Below, piece after piece: positions 11,861 through 23,720 of a stretch of 64,000 nucleotides of DNA. Source of the DNA: Erythroxylum novogranatense (lineage: Eukaryota > Streptophyta > Magnoliopsida > Malpighiales > Erythroxylaceae); assembly GCA_029891385.1 (NCBI GenBank), contig CM057235.1, forward strand, positions 8,489,001 through 8,553,000. Reading direction: 5' to 3'. The position numbers and the translations under genes were made by a program. Under the pieces are notes generated by a model. It made no database searches and was not told the DNA's origin. It saw only the letters and a list, made by a program, of their open reading frames with translations. Positions within the stretch are counted from its first letter, which is position 1. Each line of letters begins with the position of its first letter.

Positions 11861-12043
11861 TTCTTAGCAATGTCGGATATCGACCCACTAGGTCAATGTG
11901 CCATTTTGTTTCTTGGATTCATGATGAGGGTTATGGATTCTGTTGAAACTAGTGGGAGCCATATGTATGTCATTTAAGTCCTTATGAGCATACATTTAAT
12001 CCTATTCTAACTTTCTTTCTCTCTACGTTTAGGTTGATTGAAG

Positions 12044-12800
12044 ATGTCGACTAGTGTGAATCTTCGCTCACTAATGGATGCAAACAAATTAATCGGACGA
12101 ATTTTCTTGATTGGGCTGCGAATCGAAATTGTTCTCGATCGAGGATCTAGGATACATCCTTGATTTTCCGCTTCGGATCCACTTCTGAAGGAGCTTCGAT
12201 GATGATCGGAAGGCATATCGTAAGCATCTAAAAGACGGTGACATAGCCACTGCATTATGCTTGCATCGATGTCACTGAGCTGCGAAGCGACGACGAGTCT
12301 ATGGATGCTCACACGATAGTGTTTCATCTTAGAGAGTTGTTTGATGAGCAAGCACGGTCCGAGCGGTTCGAGACCTCAAGGTTGCTCTTTACAACGAAGA
12401 TGACTCTGGTTCATCTGCGATGCAATATGCATTGAAGATGAATGGCTATATTGAGAGGTTGGCCGTCTTAGGTTTTGTGATGGATTACGAGTTAAGTATA
12501 GACTTAATTCTTGTTGGTTTGTCGATAGTTATTCACACTTTGTGTTGAACTATCGAATGAACCAAATATCCACCACAATTCCCGAGTGATCAATCGCTCA
12601 AGGCAATGAGAACAAGTTGTCAAGCAAGATAGCAAGCGTTCTATTAGTGGATTCTTCTTCCTCTGGTTCCAAGAAGAGAAACAGAAGAAGAAAAAGGCTC
12701 GAAGCGAAAGGAAGTGCAGCGAAAGGCAAGAAGAAGACCAAAGAGATGCACCAAAAGGTACCGCTTCCATTGCGGTAAGATCGGTCATTGGGGCGTATCG
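12044..12800 (+). pseudogene. copia A gag (capsid/nucleocapsid), degenerate
   Basis: The frame opens with an ATG after a T-rich stretch and resembles the copia gag N-terminus (M-S-T-S-V-N-L near the start, then a degraded capsid domain). A basic, lysine/arginine-rich stretch near 12660-12760 precedes a CCHC zinc knuckle near 12759-12791 that reads F-H-C-G-K-I-G-H-W with the first cysteine lost. At least three frameshifts interrupt it (for example near 12520). It would have formed the particle shell and bound RNA. Assignment rests on motif order and position. Confidence 0.8.
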
Positions 12801-12879
12801 CAAAATCTATCTGGAAGAATCGAAGCGAAGAAGGCATCAATGCCTCGACTTCTTCGGTATGTTTGTCATTGAGGTTATC

Positions 12880-15800
12880 TTGCTTCGATCATAACATATG
12901 GGTATTAGATACGGTTGTGGCTCACACATATGCAATGATATCACGGGCCTCGGGGACGATGGCGACTCATAAAGGGAGAAATGGACTGCGTGTTGGCAAT
13001 GGAGCAAGAGTTCTTTGCATTAGCCGTAGGGACTTATGTATTGACACTCCCAGTGGGCTTGTACTTAACTTGGATGATTGTTATTTTGTACCGTGTTAAC
13101 AAAGAACATATTATCATTTCTTGTTTAAATAGATTGGTTTCCATTTGTCTTTTGGTAACAATGGTTGTTCTATTAGCTCAAATGGAATGCTTTATGGTAC
13201 TGGTACATTATGCAATGGAATTTACATATTAGATATGTCACATCCGGTTATGAATGTCAATGACGCTAAAAGACATAAAGAGATAATTTAAAATCAACTT
13301 ACTTATGGCATTGTCGCCTTGGCCATATAAATGAGAGGCGATCGCTAAGCTCCTGAGTGGAAGTTTAGGGTCATTCGATTATGAATCTTATGACACATGT
13401 GAATCTTGTTTATTAGGCAAGATGACTAAGTTACCTTTAAGGAAAGGGTGAGCGGCGATTGGATTATTAGACCTAATACATTCGGATGTATGTGGTCCGA
13501 TGTCCATCCATGCGAAGTGGTTGCGTTACTTCATTACCTTTATCGATGATTATTCTCGATATGGGTACCATGTCGATGAGATACAAATCAAGCGTTTGAA
13601 AAGTTCAAACAATTGAAATGAAGTAAAAAACAACTTGGTAAAAGTGTCAAAACATTACGATCCGATCGTGGTGGTGAATACTTAAACCAAGAGTTTTGGA
13701 TTATCTCGAGATAATGGGATTTTATCTCGGTGGACTCCTCCTTACACACCACAAAGATAATGGTGTGGCGAAAGGAGAAATCGAACCTTGTTGGACATAG
13801 TACGATCTATGATGGGCTTTACGATTACCAAAATCCTTTGGGGATATGCACTTGAGACAATTTGTTTACTTGTTAAGCGAGTTCCATCAAAGCAGATTGA
13901 TGTTACTCCATATGAGATGTGGACTAACAAGAAACCTTATCTTTCTTATTTGAAAGTATGGGGTTGTCACCTTATGTGAAGCGGACACGATCGAGATAAG
14001 CTTGAAGCAAAATCGACAAATGTTTGTTCGTAGGATATCTAAGGAAACAAGAGGATATCAATTCTACCTTCTTTGAGGAACAAAGGTGTTTGTTTGATAC
14101 ATGCTGTCTTTTTAGAGAAAGAGTTTCTTTTAAAGAGGACGGTGGGAGCAAAGTTGAACTTGAAGAAGTTCAAGATGCTTTCGAGACGAGCGCGATCAAT
14201 CGCTGAACTCAAAGCGTAACTCATACGAGATGAGGTAGCAGTTCAACCTTCTACTACACACGAAATTGTAGGGGTCAAGTAGGATACGCATTTGTTCACG
14301 AGAGATATGGATTTCGTGAGTGAACAGAATGACGTATTGCTCATAGAGGATGATGAGCCTACCACCTATGAAGAGGTTACGAAGAGTTGAGTCGAAAAAT
14401 GGCTTCGTGCCATGAAATCTAAAATGGATTCCATGTATGAAAACCAAGTATGGACTTTGGTTGATGCACGAAGGATAAAACCTATAGGGTGCAAATGGGT
14501 TTCAAGAAGAAAATCGACATAGATGGTAATGTGATTACCTATAAAGCAAGGCTTGTGGCTAAAGGCTTTAAATCAAAGATAAGGAGTTGACTATGGCGAG
14601 ACCTTGATCCGATGCAATGCTTAAATCCATTAGGATACTCCTAGCCATTGCCGCTCATTATGATTATGAGATATGGCAAATGGATGTGAAGACGACTTTC
14701 TGAATGGAAATCAGGTGAGGATGTGTACATGACACAACTGAGGGCTTCATTTACATTGATGGCGAAAAGGTATGCAAGCTTGAAATCCATTTATGGATTG
14801 AAGCAAGCATCCGAGAGTTGGAATATCCGTTTGATGAGACAATCAAAGAGTTTGGTTTCTCACAAAATCCGGATGAACACTTGTGTACAAGAAAGTGAAT
14901 GGAGCTGCGATCGTATTCCTTGTGTTATATGTAGATGACATATTGTTGCTAGGAAGCGATGTCTCAATCTTCAATCAAGTAAAATTTGGTTGTCCAAACA
15001 ATTTGCCATGAAAGACCTTGGAGAAGCAACTTATATCCTTGGGATAAAGATCTATAGAGATAGATCGAAGAGGTTGCTTGGTCTTTCACGATCAGCGACA
15101 TAGACAAGGTGCTAAAGAGGTTTAGCATGGAGCAATCCAAGAGAGGTTTCTTCCATTACTCATGGGATAACACTCTCGAAGTCCGTGTCCTAAGACACGG
15201 GATGAGAGGATGCGTATGAATATGATCCGTATCGTCTGCGGTAGGATCTATTATATGCGTAATGCTATGTACGAGACCCGATGTATCATATGCTCTAAGT
15301 GTTACTGACGGATACCAATCGGATCTGGTGAGGGTCCTTTGGGTGGTATCAAGAATATCTAAAGTACTTGCGAAGAACTAAGGATGTTTTTTGATATATG
15401 GAGATGGAAGTCTCCAGTGGCGGCATCGGATGCGGTTTTCAATCGATAAGGGCGACTCAAGTCCCAATCAGGTTATGTTTTCACACTAAATGGCGGAGCG
15501 ATCGGTTGGAATAGTTCCAAACAGAGAGGCATCACGATTCAACGGCCGAGGCGAGTACATTGCGGCATCGGACGCGACAAAGGAAGCGATTTGGATCAAG
15601 AAGTTCATTTCGAACTTGGTGTGGTTCCTAGTGTGATGGACCCATCTGATTGTTTTGTGACAACATCGGGCTATTCTTGCAGCAAAGGAGCCAAGGTCTC
15701 ATCAACGATCCAAACACGTACTCCGCCGATACCATTTGATTCGGGAGATCATTGCTCGAGGTGATGTCCTGATAGAGAGAATTCCCACAGAGCATAACAT

Positions 15801-15895
15801 TGCTGATCCGTTGACAAAGCCGTTGCCACAGAAGAATTTTGATTCTCATGTACTCGCTTATGGTATTAGATACCAAGGCGATTGGCTTTAGGTCA
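12880..15895 (+). pseudogene. copia A pol: protease, integrase, RT, RNase H, degenerate
   Basis: Domains occur in copia order. Protease near 12898 reads W-V-L-D-T and then shifts frame. A GAG-pre-integrase segment lies near 13290-13440 with L-G-H-I-N and C-x2-C. The integrase core lies near 13460-13990: a D near 13490, F-I-D-D-Y-S-R near 13540, and R-S-D-R-G-G-E-Y near 13660. RT near 14360-15060 includes K-A-R-L-V-A-K-G, Y-G-L-K-Q-A and the catalytic Y-V-D-D at 14928-14939. RNase H near 15380-15890 ends with A-D-P-L-T-K-P-L. Frameshifts are frequent, and several are single-base losses within CAG (13706, 13769, 15552). The polyprotein cannot be made as the sequence stands. Confidence 0.9.
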
Positions 15896-15905
15896 AGTGG
15901 GAGAT
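15895..15905 (+). other. Polypurine tract of copia A
   Basis: AAGTGGGAGAT directly abuts the 3' LTR start, the typical plant copia arrangement. Confidence 0.85.
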
Positions 15906-17732
15906 TGTTAGAGTAGTGCCCTAAAGGCAATCCCCTTTAGCGCATTTTGTTCATAGTCATGTACAGACTTTATGAATAAATAAAGCAAGGCATATTTCAT
16001 TTATTTGATATTCATTTTATTATGAATTGATAGTGATCTTTAATCAAATTAATGAAGTCCCTGATACATGACATAGCATGAAGGAAATTATGATGCGATC
16101 ATACTATTGAGATTCCTATCATGTGCAATTATGTCAGTATCTAAATTATCCCTAGTCATAGGATTAATGAGGCTGGACATCGTTAATCCGGATAGACTAG
16201 CACATGTCAAACTCCTTGATTGGATCAGCGGTGGATCTCGAAAACTGTAAATATTGAGATATTTAGATTTGACATGTGGATGCTTACTAGTGGTAGTAAG
16301 TACATTGGATGACTGCTATGAGATCATCACATGGATGTCCTATACAAATGTCGGTGATAATCTCATCATAGCAATGGTGCAAGTATCCTTAGACTTGAGG
16401 TACTCAAGGATATCTTAGTCTTGATTACGTACTTTGACTCCATTCCTTGTTGCCTTCGGAGGTCACTCATAGGGTGGTGATTGGAGTGCAACTTGAGGTA
16501 TTCAAGGTAATTGAGTATGTCTGAGTTCACCACTTACATTATAGCGAAGAGATACCCATGGCCTCTTATCGGGATCATTACTTTGAAGTCTCTGGCCGAA
16601 AGATACATATGTCATGAAGATGGTCTTCATGGACATATAAAGTAATGAGTCCTAGGGAGAACCGATTACACTTGGACTAGATTTGATCGATCGGTCTAGT
16701 AAGAGTTGACACATTTCCCATACTCAAACCAAGAGGGTATAGCATGGTGAAAGGACGAATTGCACGGTAATTGTCTATGGAAGGGTTCGTGATATGGTTT
16801 CATTAGTCAAACTAATTACTTTCCGGTCAATTGGGGTCATGATGTGTTGCTAGATACCGCTCATGACTTGCTCAGATTAAGTGTTAATCTAAGTGGCCAA
16901 CATAACCGGAACCTAATGGGTCACACGATAAGAGTGACTCGGAGAATCTGTAAAATAGTTTAGACGGAGATCCGATATCCGGAGAGCAATAGGATTAAAT
17001 GGATCCCGATGAGATTGGGATATGTCCCGATGAGATCGCGACATCGACATTCTTTGAAAACCGCTTCGGTGATTTTTCACCGTGAGGGGCTACAGGCAGT
17101 AGGACCAACCAGTTTGACTAGACCACTTCAGCAATTATATATATTAATTAATTAAGTAAATAATTAATTAATTATATATATATATATATGATTTCGGTGG
17201 AGCACTTAAATGGAGAGGATTAGTTAAGTTTGAAAAGTCAAACTTAATGATGATTTAGCAATTTAAGGCATTTTATGCCTACCTACGTGGATGAGCATCC
17301 ACCATCCCTTTCTTATGTCTTTTAAGTGTTAAATAAAGATATAAAAGGAGCTATGCACGGTTATGGAAGAAGCAAGAACCGAAGAGCTTAAGAGTTAAGT
17401 TTTGGAAAATTTGTTTTCATCTTCTTCATCTCCTCCATTCAACTTGCTTCTTCTTCTCCAAGGCTCCACCAAGATCATTTCACTTGCTCTCCAAGGCTAA
17501 GGTAAGAGCTAGCACTCTTCTCTTTAGTCTAGCTATTCCCGGGTCAAAAGAGTTTGTCCCGGTTAGTTTTTCCGACCTCTGCGTGGATACCGTTAGAGAC
17601 GGTCTCCTTTGGTCGTTATGGTTTGATTATTTATACATACACATGGATCCTGGCTTTCGGGAATATCCCAGGACTCAAAATTTTAAATTCCGCACTGTGG
17701 GCATGTGATGCCTACCCCGGGATTTTCCTACA
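15906..17732 (+). repeat. 3' LTR of copia A (1827 bp)
   Basis: Same termini as the 5' LTR. Differences from it include many short indels, such as GACCTGC in the 5' copy against GACTGC here, and 'gtcatatc' there against 'gtcagtatc' here. TATA box at 17340-17346. Confidence 0.95.
17340..17346 (+). promoter_or_regulatory. TATA box of the copia A 3' LTR
   Basis: TATAAAAGG in the position equivalent to 9568 of the 5' LTR. Confidence 0.7.
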
Positions 17733-17737
17733 GTATG
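17733..17737. repeat. Target-site duplication GTATG, right copy (copia A)
   Basis: Matches 8121-8125. The gypsy internal region continues directly after it. Confidence 0.95.
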
Positions 17738-18340
17738 TGTATGAGTGATTTGCATGAGAAATTGATAAGAGTTTGTAAAGATAAGTTTGATTTTGTGAGA
17801 ATGTGATATTGATGTGAATAAAGTTGCATAAATTATTCGAAGAACCTATGTGATTGTTTGATTAAGGTGAAGAATTATGTTTGAGTTTGGATTATGCTAC
17901 TAGACGTTAAGATCAGAAATTCTTGATGAATTTAGATGATGTAATTTCGAATATATGTGATTTTGAGGTGCTGAGTTATGATCATTTGTATTTGAATGTG
18001 TTAACGAATGAGATTAGAATTTCATGATGAATTGGTGCATGTTAAGGTTCATTAAGAGTTGGACCATTAATTTGTGTCCATAGGTTGAGGAATATTGATT
18101 TTCGGATAAAGTGAGTTAAATATATGTACTTGTGAAAATATGATAAGAACTATTGGTGTGGGAATATGATATGGATGGTATATGATATAGGAGGTGAAAA
18201 ACATTACGAATACGTGTGGTGAGGATTCGAATATGTGAATGACTAGGATCATTTGGAAGACATGAGTTAAGAGAATGTATTACTTGGTGTTTGCTTAAGT
18301 ATGAATTTCGAGGACGAAATTCTTTTAAGAGGGGGAGAAA
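17738..18340 (+). mobile_element. Internal region 2 of the gypsy array, right part
   Basis: Continues internal region 2 after copia A; together with 8081-8125 it measures 648 bp, the same as region 1. Its 3' end reads E-F-R-G-R-N-S-F-K-R-G-R in one frame, matching what I recall of the last residues of chromovirus pol frames, followed by the purine tract at 18327-18340. No other coding sequence is left. Confidence 0.85.
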
Positions 18341-19027
18341 TGTTGGACCCCGAACCTTGGAGCGAAAATTTAGAAATAATAAATGAAATCAAATGAGTGC
18401 TTTGTATGTGACTTGTGTTATAGATGAGGAAATGTGATTTATGTATGGATGATGGGCTGAGAAGCCTTCAGTATGAATCATGTTTAGCTATGTAAGATAT
18501 TATGGAAAAGCAAGAGATTATGAATGACAAGATGCTATGGAATGTAAGAAATCATATGAATTGAGGCTGAGATTTGGATAAATTCCAAATGATAGTTGCA
18601 TTGTTATAAATGATGTGTAATTAAGAAAGTGAAGTTAGGATGAATGTTAAATGTGTATGCTGATTCAAAGGAAATTAGAGAATGATTGAAATAGAATTGG
18701 CCAAAGTTGCCTTCTTCGAAGTTGTAGTTTGTTCTTCTATCTTTCCAATGATATCAAGTATGCAAGATTTCGAGATCGGAGTTAAGAGTTATAGTTGATA
18801 CAAGCTATGATGTTATTTAAGATTGATGCTAGTGACAGCTTTGATGAATGTTTGAGAATTGTGGTTTTGATGAACCAATTTAGTTGAGTTTTGAGAAGTT
18901 CATGAATTGAATTTGTTGTTTGAAGTGTTTAGGCCTTTGAATAAGTAAATATGTGAAGATTTTAAGTGTATATGATGTTAGTTATGATGTAAGAAGAATT
19001 GGAAAAAGGTTTGAATGGGTTTGGAAA

Positions 19028-19215
19028 ACCCATATCCGTTAAACGGACATGGGAGTCCGTTTAACGGACAGCCTCAGGTCAAAAGGACCCCTACCCTTGC
19101 TCATGTCCGTTAGGCGGACATGTATGTCCGTTTAACGGACATTCTCGGATGGTTTGATACATTTTGGGCCGTATGTATCCGTTAAACGGACATGCATGTC
19201 TGTTTAACGGACAGC
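19028..19215 (+). repeat. Palindrome cluster in LTR3
   Basis: Six copies of the GTCCGTTWAACGGAC palindrome with few mismatches, better preserved than in LTR1. It lies about 1 kb upstream of the TATA box, so in U3. Confidence 0.88.
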
Positions 19216-20231
19216 CATGGGTCAACAGGTGAAAAATGCGATTTTGAACACTTTAGAGGCCGAATCTGATTTTTTGGTATTCATAAGAATTGTATATCTA
19301 GAAGTCTACTTTCGAATGGTCTAAGAAAGAAAACAATCATATTTCCATATTGAAAGTTATGGCGTTTGCGCCAAAAGAGTTTCAAATCGATTTAGGGTTT
19401 GAACATGTTGAGTTGTTTTGAATTTAACTCACTCATCCGACCTCAGATTGAGGCGATTCTTAAAGCATTGAATTCCTAACACATGTATATTTATCTCCTT
19501 GAAAATTTGTATCAATTGGAGTTGAATTGAAAGAGTTTGATTGAATCTTATGATAATTGGAATGATTTGTTTCATTCGGATCTTGCTATTTTCTTTCCTC
19601 ATTCGACCTTGTCAAATCATTTGCTTATATCTTTTCCGTCCGACATCCGAATGACTTGGTTCTCGAAGCGTTGGATTCCTAAGACAATTAATTTCATTTT
19701 TGTGGAAAATTATGAATTTTATAGATTTAATTGAGCAAGATTATTTGAATCAAAGTGAGACAGGAAAGTTTCTGAACATAGTTCAGTATTTTGTGAAATT
19801 CGGGATCTGTGGAGATCCGATTGAAGCGATGTTTGAGGCTAAATAAAATTAAGACAGGGGGCTACAAGTCTTATGAAGAAATGAAATTTCATTTTAGCCT
19901 TTAAAAATGCTAATTTGTGGAAGGAAGTGAATTGCTAGAACATGTGTTAGTAGAATGATATGTCCGACATGTTTGGACTATAACTTTTGATGTAGGGCTT
20001 GAAATTGGGTGATTTTTATGGAATTATGAAATTAAGACAATAAGGAACAATTTTCTAGAAGGAAGTTTTAGTAAATTCCTTCAAATTGATAGTGTGAATC
20101 ATGTCCGAAAGTAGCATGATTTAAAAGTAAAGTTCAGGGGCAAATATGGAACACCACTTAAAGATTAAAGTCTATAGCCTAACAAGGAGGGACAAAAGGG
20201 TCTTTGGCCATTATTTTAAATGAGCTGGCAC

Positions 20232-20239
20232 TATAAATA
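20232..20239 (+). promoter_or_regulatory. TATA box of LTR3
   Basis: CTATAAATAGG followed by a purine-rich leader. A matching box occurs in LTR I (minus strand, 62370-62376) with similar flanks (GTGG-TTGTC against GTGG-CTGTC). LTR1 and LTR2 have lost it. Confidence 0.7.
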
Positions 20240-22668
20240 GGTGGTTGTCTTGTAGGGCAAGAAGAAAGTCACGAAATTAGAAGGAGAGAGGGAAAGAAAG
20301 ATGAGAGAAAGAAGAGGCTATTGTGGAGATGAAGGAGAAGGAAGAAAGATTTGCTAGGGTTCGAATTTTTAGTAGCTTCTAAGCAAGATTTTTGTTGATT
20401 TCAAGGAAAAGGGAAGGAAGAAGGTGAAAGCTTGCTTCTACACCCAGGAAATTTCGAAAATGAAGAAGATAAAAGGTAAGAGATGATTTTGATATTTGAG
20501 TTTTTAGTAAATTTTTGGTTTAGATTACTTGAAATTGGTGTGGGTTTGTTAGTTATAAGCTCAATTTTGATGATTAGGCCTTAAGTTATGTTTGATTTTG
20601 AATGAGAATTATTAAGGGTTATACCCAATTGTATGAGCTGGAGATTTTAGAAGTTCTTGGTTTAGCCAACATGAATTTAGTATGGGTTTGTTAATTATGC
20701 AATCAATTTTGAAAAGTATGATGGTTATGATATTGGATTTGGTTGATTATGGCTTATGTGATTTTAAGTTGGAAGAGAGAGAGAAGTAAAGATCAAATTG
20801 AAGTTTTCGACAAGATTATGGCATGGATAAGAGGTGGGTAATGTGTTTATTTTCCAAATTATAAGTTAATTTTACATGTTGGTTTTATATACTATTGTTT
20901 TCAAATGGTTGAATCAATTACTTTTGGAATGATTATGAATCGTTAAAGTTATTGTTTTCAAATGATTTACGAAAAAGTTCTACCATTGTTTTGGACAATT
21001 TTCCATAAATGACTTGAATTGTTATTCAATAAACTTGAAATACTTATTTGAGTTCATGGTGTTAAATTGATTGATAATTTGATTATGTGAACTTGTGTGA
21101 TAGTGTGATATGATCGATATTGTATTTTGAATTTGTGATGACATGAAAAGTTAAATTTCCGAAATGTGCCTTCGGGCAATATAAGTTTTCAAGCATGAAT
21201 ACGTGTTACATGGGTTTGGTTAGGTCCCTTATGTGGAATCAGTGCACTGGCCTCAATTTTTAAAAGCTTTCGCCCAGCTGCCCGCTAGTGGCATAGGAGC
21301 TCTGTTTTCGGACTCCCCATGTGTTTCACGGCTGCACAGGACCGCTTTGCGGGAATGTGCAGTACGTCATGTGTTATGGACTGACCCAAACCGATTTGAT
21401 GTGTTATATGTTTGCTTTGTTTAAAATGTGCTACATTTATATGTGATGCATTTCATGGTTAAAATGTCTTGAAAAGTTGACAAATGAGAATTTGGATTTT
21501 CCACTATGAGAGTTTTGCAAAACTATTTGTGAATGCTATGAAAGATTTTGGAATTGAGAAGTTTCTGAAAAATAAACTTCTGCCGTTTTCGATTAACTGA
21601 AATTAAGGTTTGAAAATATTTTTGCTTATCATTTGTTTAATAAACATGTTATCCACGAGCTTCCGAGCTCACCCCCCCCCTTTCATCCCCATCTCCAGGT
21701 ATTCGAGCAGGAGATTGGATGAAAGACGTCAAGATATCAGTATTTATGCATGTGCGTGTAATTTGTGTATTTTGGTTTGTGAGTATTGGTAATGGGTTAT
21801 GGCTTGAAATGCCATTAGAGAATTGTAAGCAGTTAGTTCATGATGTATTTTGGATTATGATTTTGTGTAAGAACCTAATATATGGAATTAACAATGTATT
21901 GACTATGGATGGTGTATATTGGATTTGTATACAAATTGTATTGAGTTATGAATGTAATTGGGATATATTTATATGGATATGGATGAATGTGTTGATGATG
22001 AAATATGAATTATGAAGAATATAAATTGATATGAAAATGACTCGAAGTGGTTTAGAATTTAGGTTTGCGTTTCTGCTGAGATCCTGGACGGAGGTTCCGG
22101 TAGATTATGATGAATGTGTATTTGTCTGGAAATTATAGAAGGGAGTTTTACTATTTGCAGGTTTTGGATAGGTTAAAATACAGCTGTCATGCTGCCAAAT
22201 TTTTAATTGATTAGTATGAGTTTTCCCTTTTTGTAAGGGGTCGACAAAAGTTGAGAAATGAATAAGAAAAAGAAAAAGAAAATGTACATCGATTTCGGAT
22301 AGGTTAAGTCATAAGGGTTTCCAACGCGACAAGTTTACTATGTTCATGTTTCAGATGTTGGGAATTGAAATTTCAGTTTCAATTGATCTATTTGTTTCGC
22401 ATTCGTATTCGGTTCCCATTGGTATTCGGTTCGACTCATTTGTTTCTCTTTCATTTGTTTCAAATCAGTTTCGACCTACTTGTCACATATGTTTCGATTT
22501 TCCGTTATCCGCTTTTTATTTTCGATTCATGTGTTTGATTCGCTATATGATCCGATTCATTGTTGTTCATTCCTTTTCGGATTCGATTTCATAATGATCT
22601 TGTTCAGTTTAATCAGTGATAGCTTGTTAAGTGCTTAAGCAGTTGAGTCTCGGAGTCGGGATCCAACA

Positions 22669-22673
22669 AAGGA
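22669..22673. repeat. Target-site duplication AAGGA, right copy
   Basis: Matches 2163-2167 and abuts the LTR3 terminus. Confidence 0.9.
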
Positions 22674-23700
22674 GGGTAATAAAAAAACTCTAAATTTTTC
22701 CGTAATGTTATTTAGGGAAGGAGAAATTGGAGTAGGATCCTATCCCTAAGTGATTTCAGTAGAATGCAAGTTACATATTAGCTTTAAATTAAGGAATTGA
22801 CTCATACGGACTTTTAAGACATCATGGGAAAATGCAATTAAGTTAGGGATCTTCCTCAAGTTCTCATCTCTTTTCTCAAAGGCTCAATTCCCCCTTACCA
22901 CAATGAATCACTATTAAGGGCAATTACACCAGAGAAAAATTAAAGCTGTCTTGAATTCCTCTCATCATGGTAAGGCTCCTAGACTTAATGGCTTTGATGT
23001 TAAGTTCTTTCAAGCCACTTGGAACAAAACTGGAGATATGGTCACTACATCTACCTTACAATTCTTTAATTTTAGTAAATTATGAACAAAGCTGAATAAA
23101 AAATATAATTTTTGTGCCTGAGATCCCCAGCCCTTTTACTCTCATTGATATTAGGTCTATAACTTGTTCTAATCTAATATATGTTAATCTCCAAGATTAT
23201 TGCAAATAAACTAAAGTCTACACTGCCTAAACTAATCAATCCTGGTCAAGGTACCTATATAAGAGATAGAAATATTAAGGATAACATACTTCTTAAATAG
23301 GAACTCTTTAAGGGATACTTCACCAACAGATCATCTAAAATTTGTGCATTAAAAACTAACTTTACTAAGGCCTTTGAATCTATCAAATGGGACTTTACTT
23401 TAAACACTATGCTAATTATCGATTATCCTGATTTGTTTGTTTCTTGGAAAAATGTTTGTTTATCTTCAGTTTCTTATGCAATGATAGTGAATGGTGAGCC
23501 TTCCAAGTGTTTCAAAGTAATTGGGGGATTAAGGGAAGGAGACCCTTTGTATCCTTTCTTATTCACAATCACAATGGAGATCCTAAGCAGAATTATCTCA
23601 CTAAACATTGCCAAGGACCCTTCATTCAAGTTTCACTGTAGGTCTAACAAATTACAAATACAAAAACTATCTTTTTCTAATGATATTTTATTTCCATTAT
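22669..23700 (+). pseudogene. L1-type LINE ORF2 fragment, reverse transcriptase domain
   Basis: Continues the LINE from 2167: placing 22674 after 2167 (one copy of AAGGA) gives an open frame in which W-L-K-E-G is followed by an N-x-x-T-x-x-F-F motif, as in plant L1 elements. Downstream are a G-F-D-V-K-F-F segment (near 23000), F-T-K-A-F-E-S (near 23370), G-G-L-R-E-G-D-P-L-Y-P (near 23526) and an F-S-N-D box at 23673-23684 where F-A-D-D is expected, so one catalytic aspartate is gone. In-frame stops and shifts confirm decay. The RT domain is cut by element D. Confidence 0.82.
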
Positions 23701-23720
23701 TAAGGCAAGCTTTAATATAT

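Larger units (their letters stand above)
9972..12043 (+). other. Long non-coding leader of copia A
   Basis: About 2.07 kb separate the primer site from the gag start, long for a copia element. No frame is convincing. The region holds a cluster of AAGTCGACTT palindromes (11112-11265), a short perfect inverted repeat (GTGTACAT, 3-base spacer, ATGTACAC; about 11616-11634) and four copies of a 23-bp direct repeat (11471-11860). Confidence 0.7.
8126..17732 (+). mobile_element. Ty1/copia retrotransposon A, complete ends, degenerate coding region
   Basis: A 9607-bp insertion with two LTRs (8126-9958 and 15906-17732), each TGTTAG...CCTACA, a primer site at 9960, a purine tract at 15895 and a 5-bp duplication GTATG on both sides. 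The internal order is long leader, gag, protease, integrase, reverse transcriptase, RNase H, which defines Ty1/copia. All reading frames are broken by small indels. It sits in internal region 2 of the gypsy array; the intact site is visible in internal region 1. I cannot assign a sub-lineage with confidence. Confidence 0.95.
2168..22668 (+). mobile_element. Non-autonomous gypsy-type array: LTR1-int1-LTR2-int2-LTR3 (with nested copia)
   Basis: Three LTRs start with TGTTGGACCCCG and end with CCAACA (2168-4892, 5541-8080, 18341-22668). Two internal regions of 648 bp each separate them once the nested copia and its extra duplication copy are removed. LTR1 and LTR2 are each followed by an initiator-Met-type primer site, and LTR2 and LTR3 are each preceded by a purine tract. 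There is no gag or pol, so movement must have relied on enzymes from elsewhere. A single 5-bp duplication (AAGGA) flanks everything, which fits unequal crossing-over between LTRs of one insertion rather than independent insertions. The internal 3' end keeps what looks like the tail of a chromovirus pol frame (E-F-R-G-R-N-S-F-K-R-G). Confidence 0.88.
18341..22668 (+). repeat. LTR3 of the gypsy array (4328 bp, longest form)
   Basis: Has the same termini as LTR1 and LTR2 but carries about 1575 bp (19545-21119) missing from both. That block holds a TATA box, a purine-rich leader and a possible splice donor (AGGTAAGAG near 20474), which points to LTR3 as the ancestral form. Palindrome cluster at 19028-19215. 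The LTR is followed at once by the right duplication AAGGA and LINE sequence. Confidence 0.9.
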
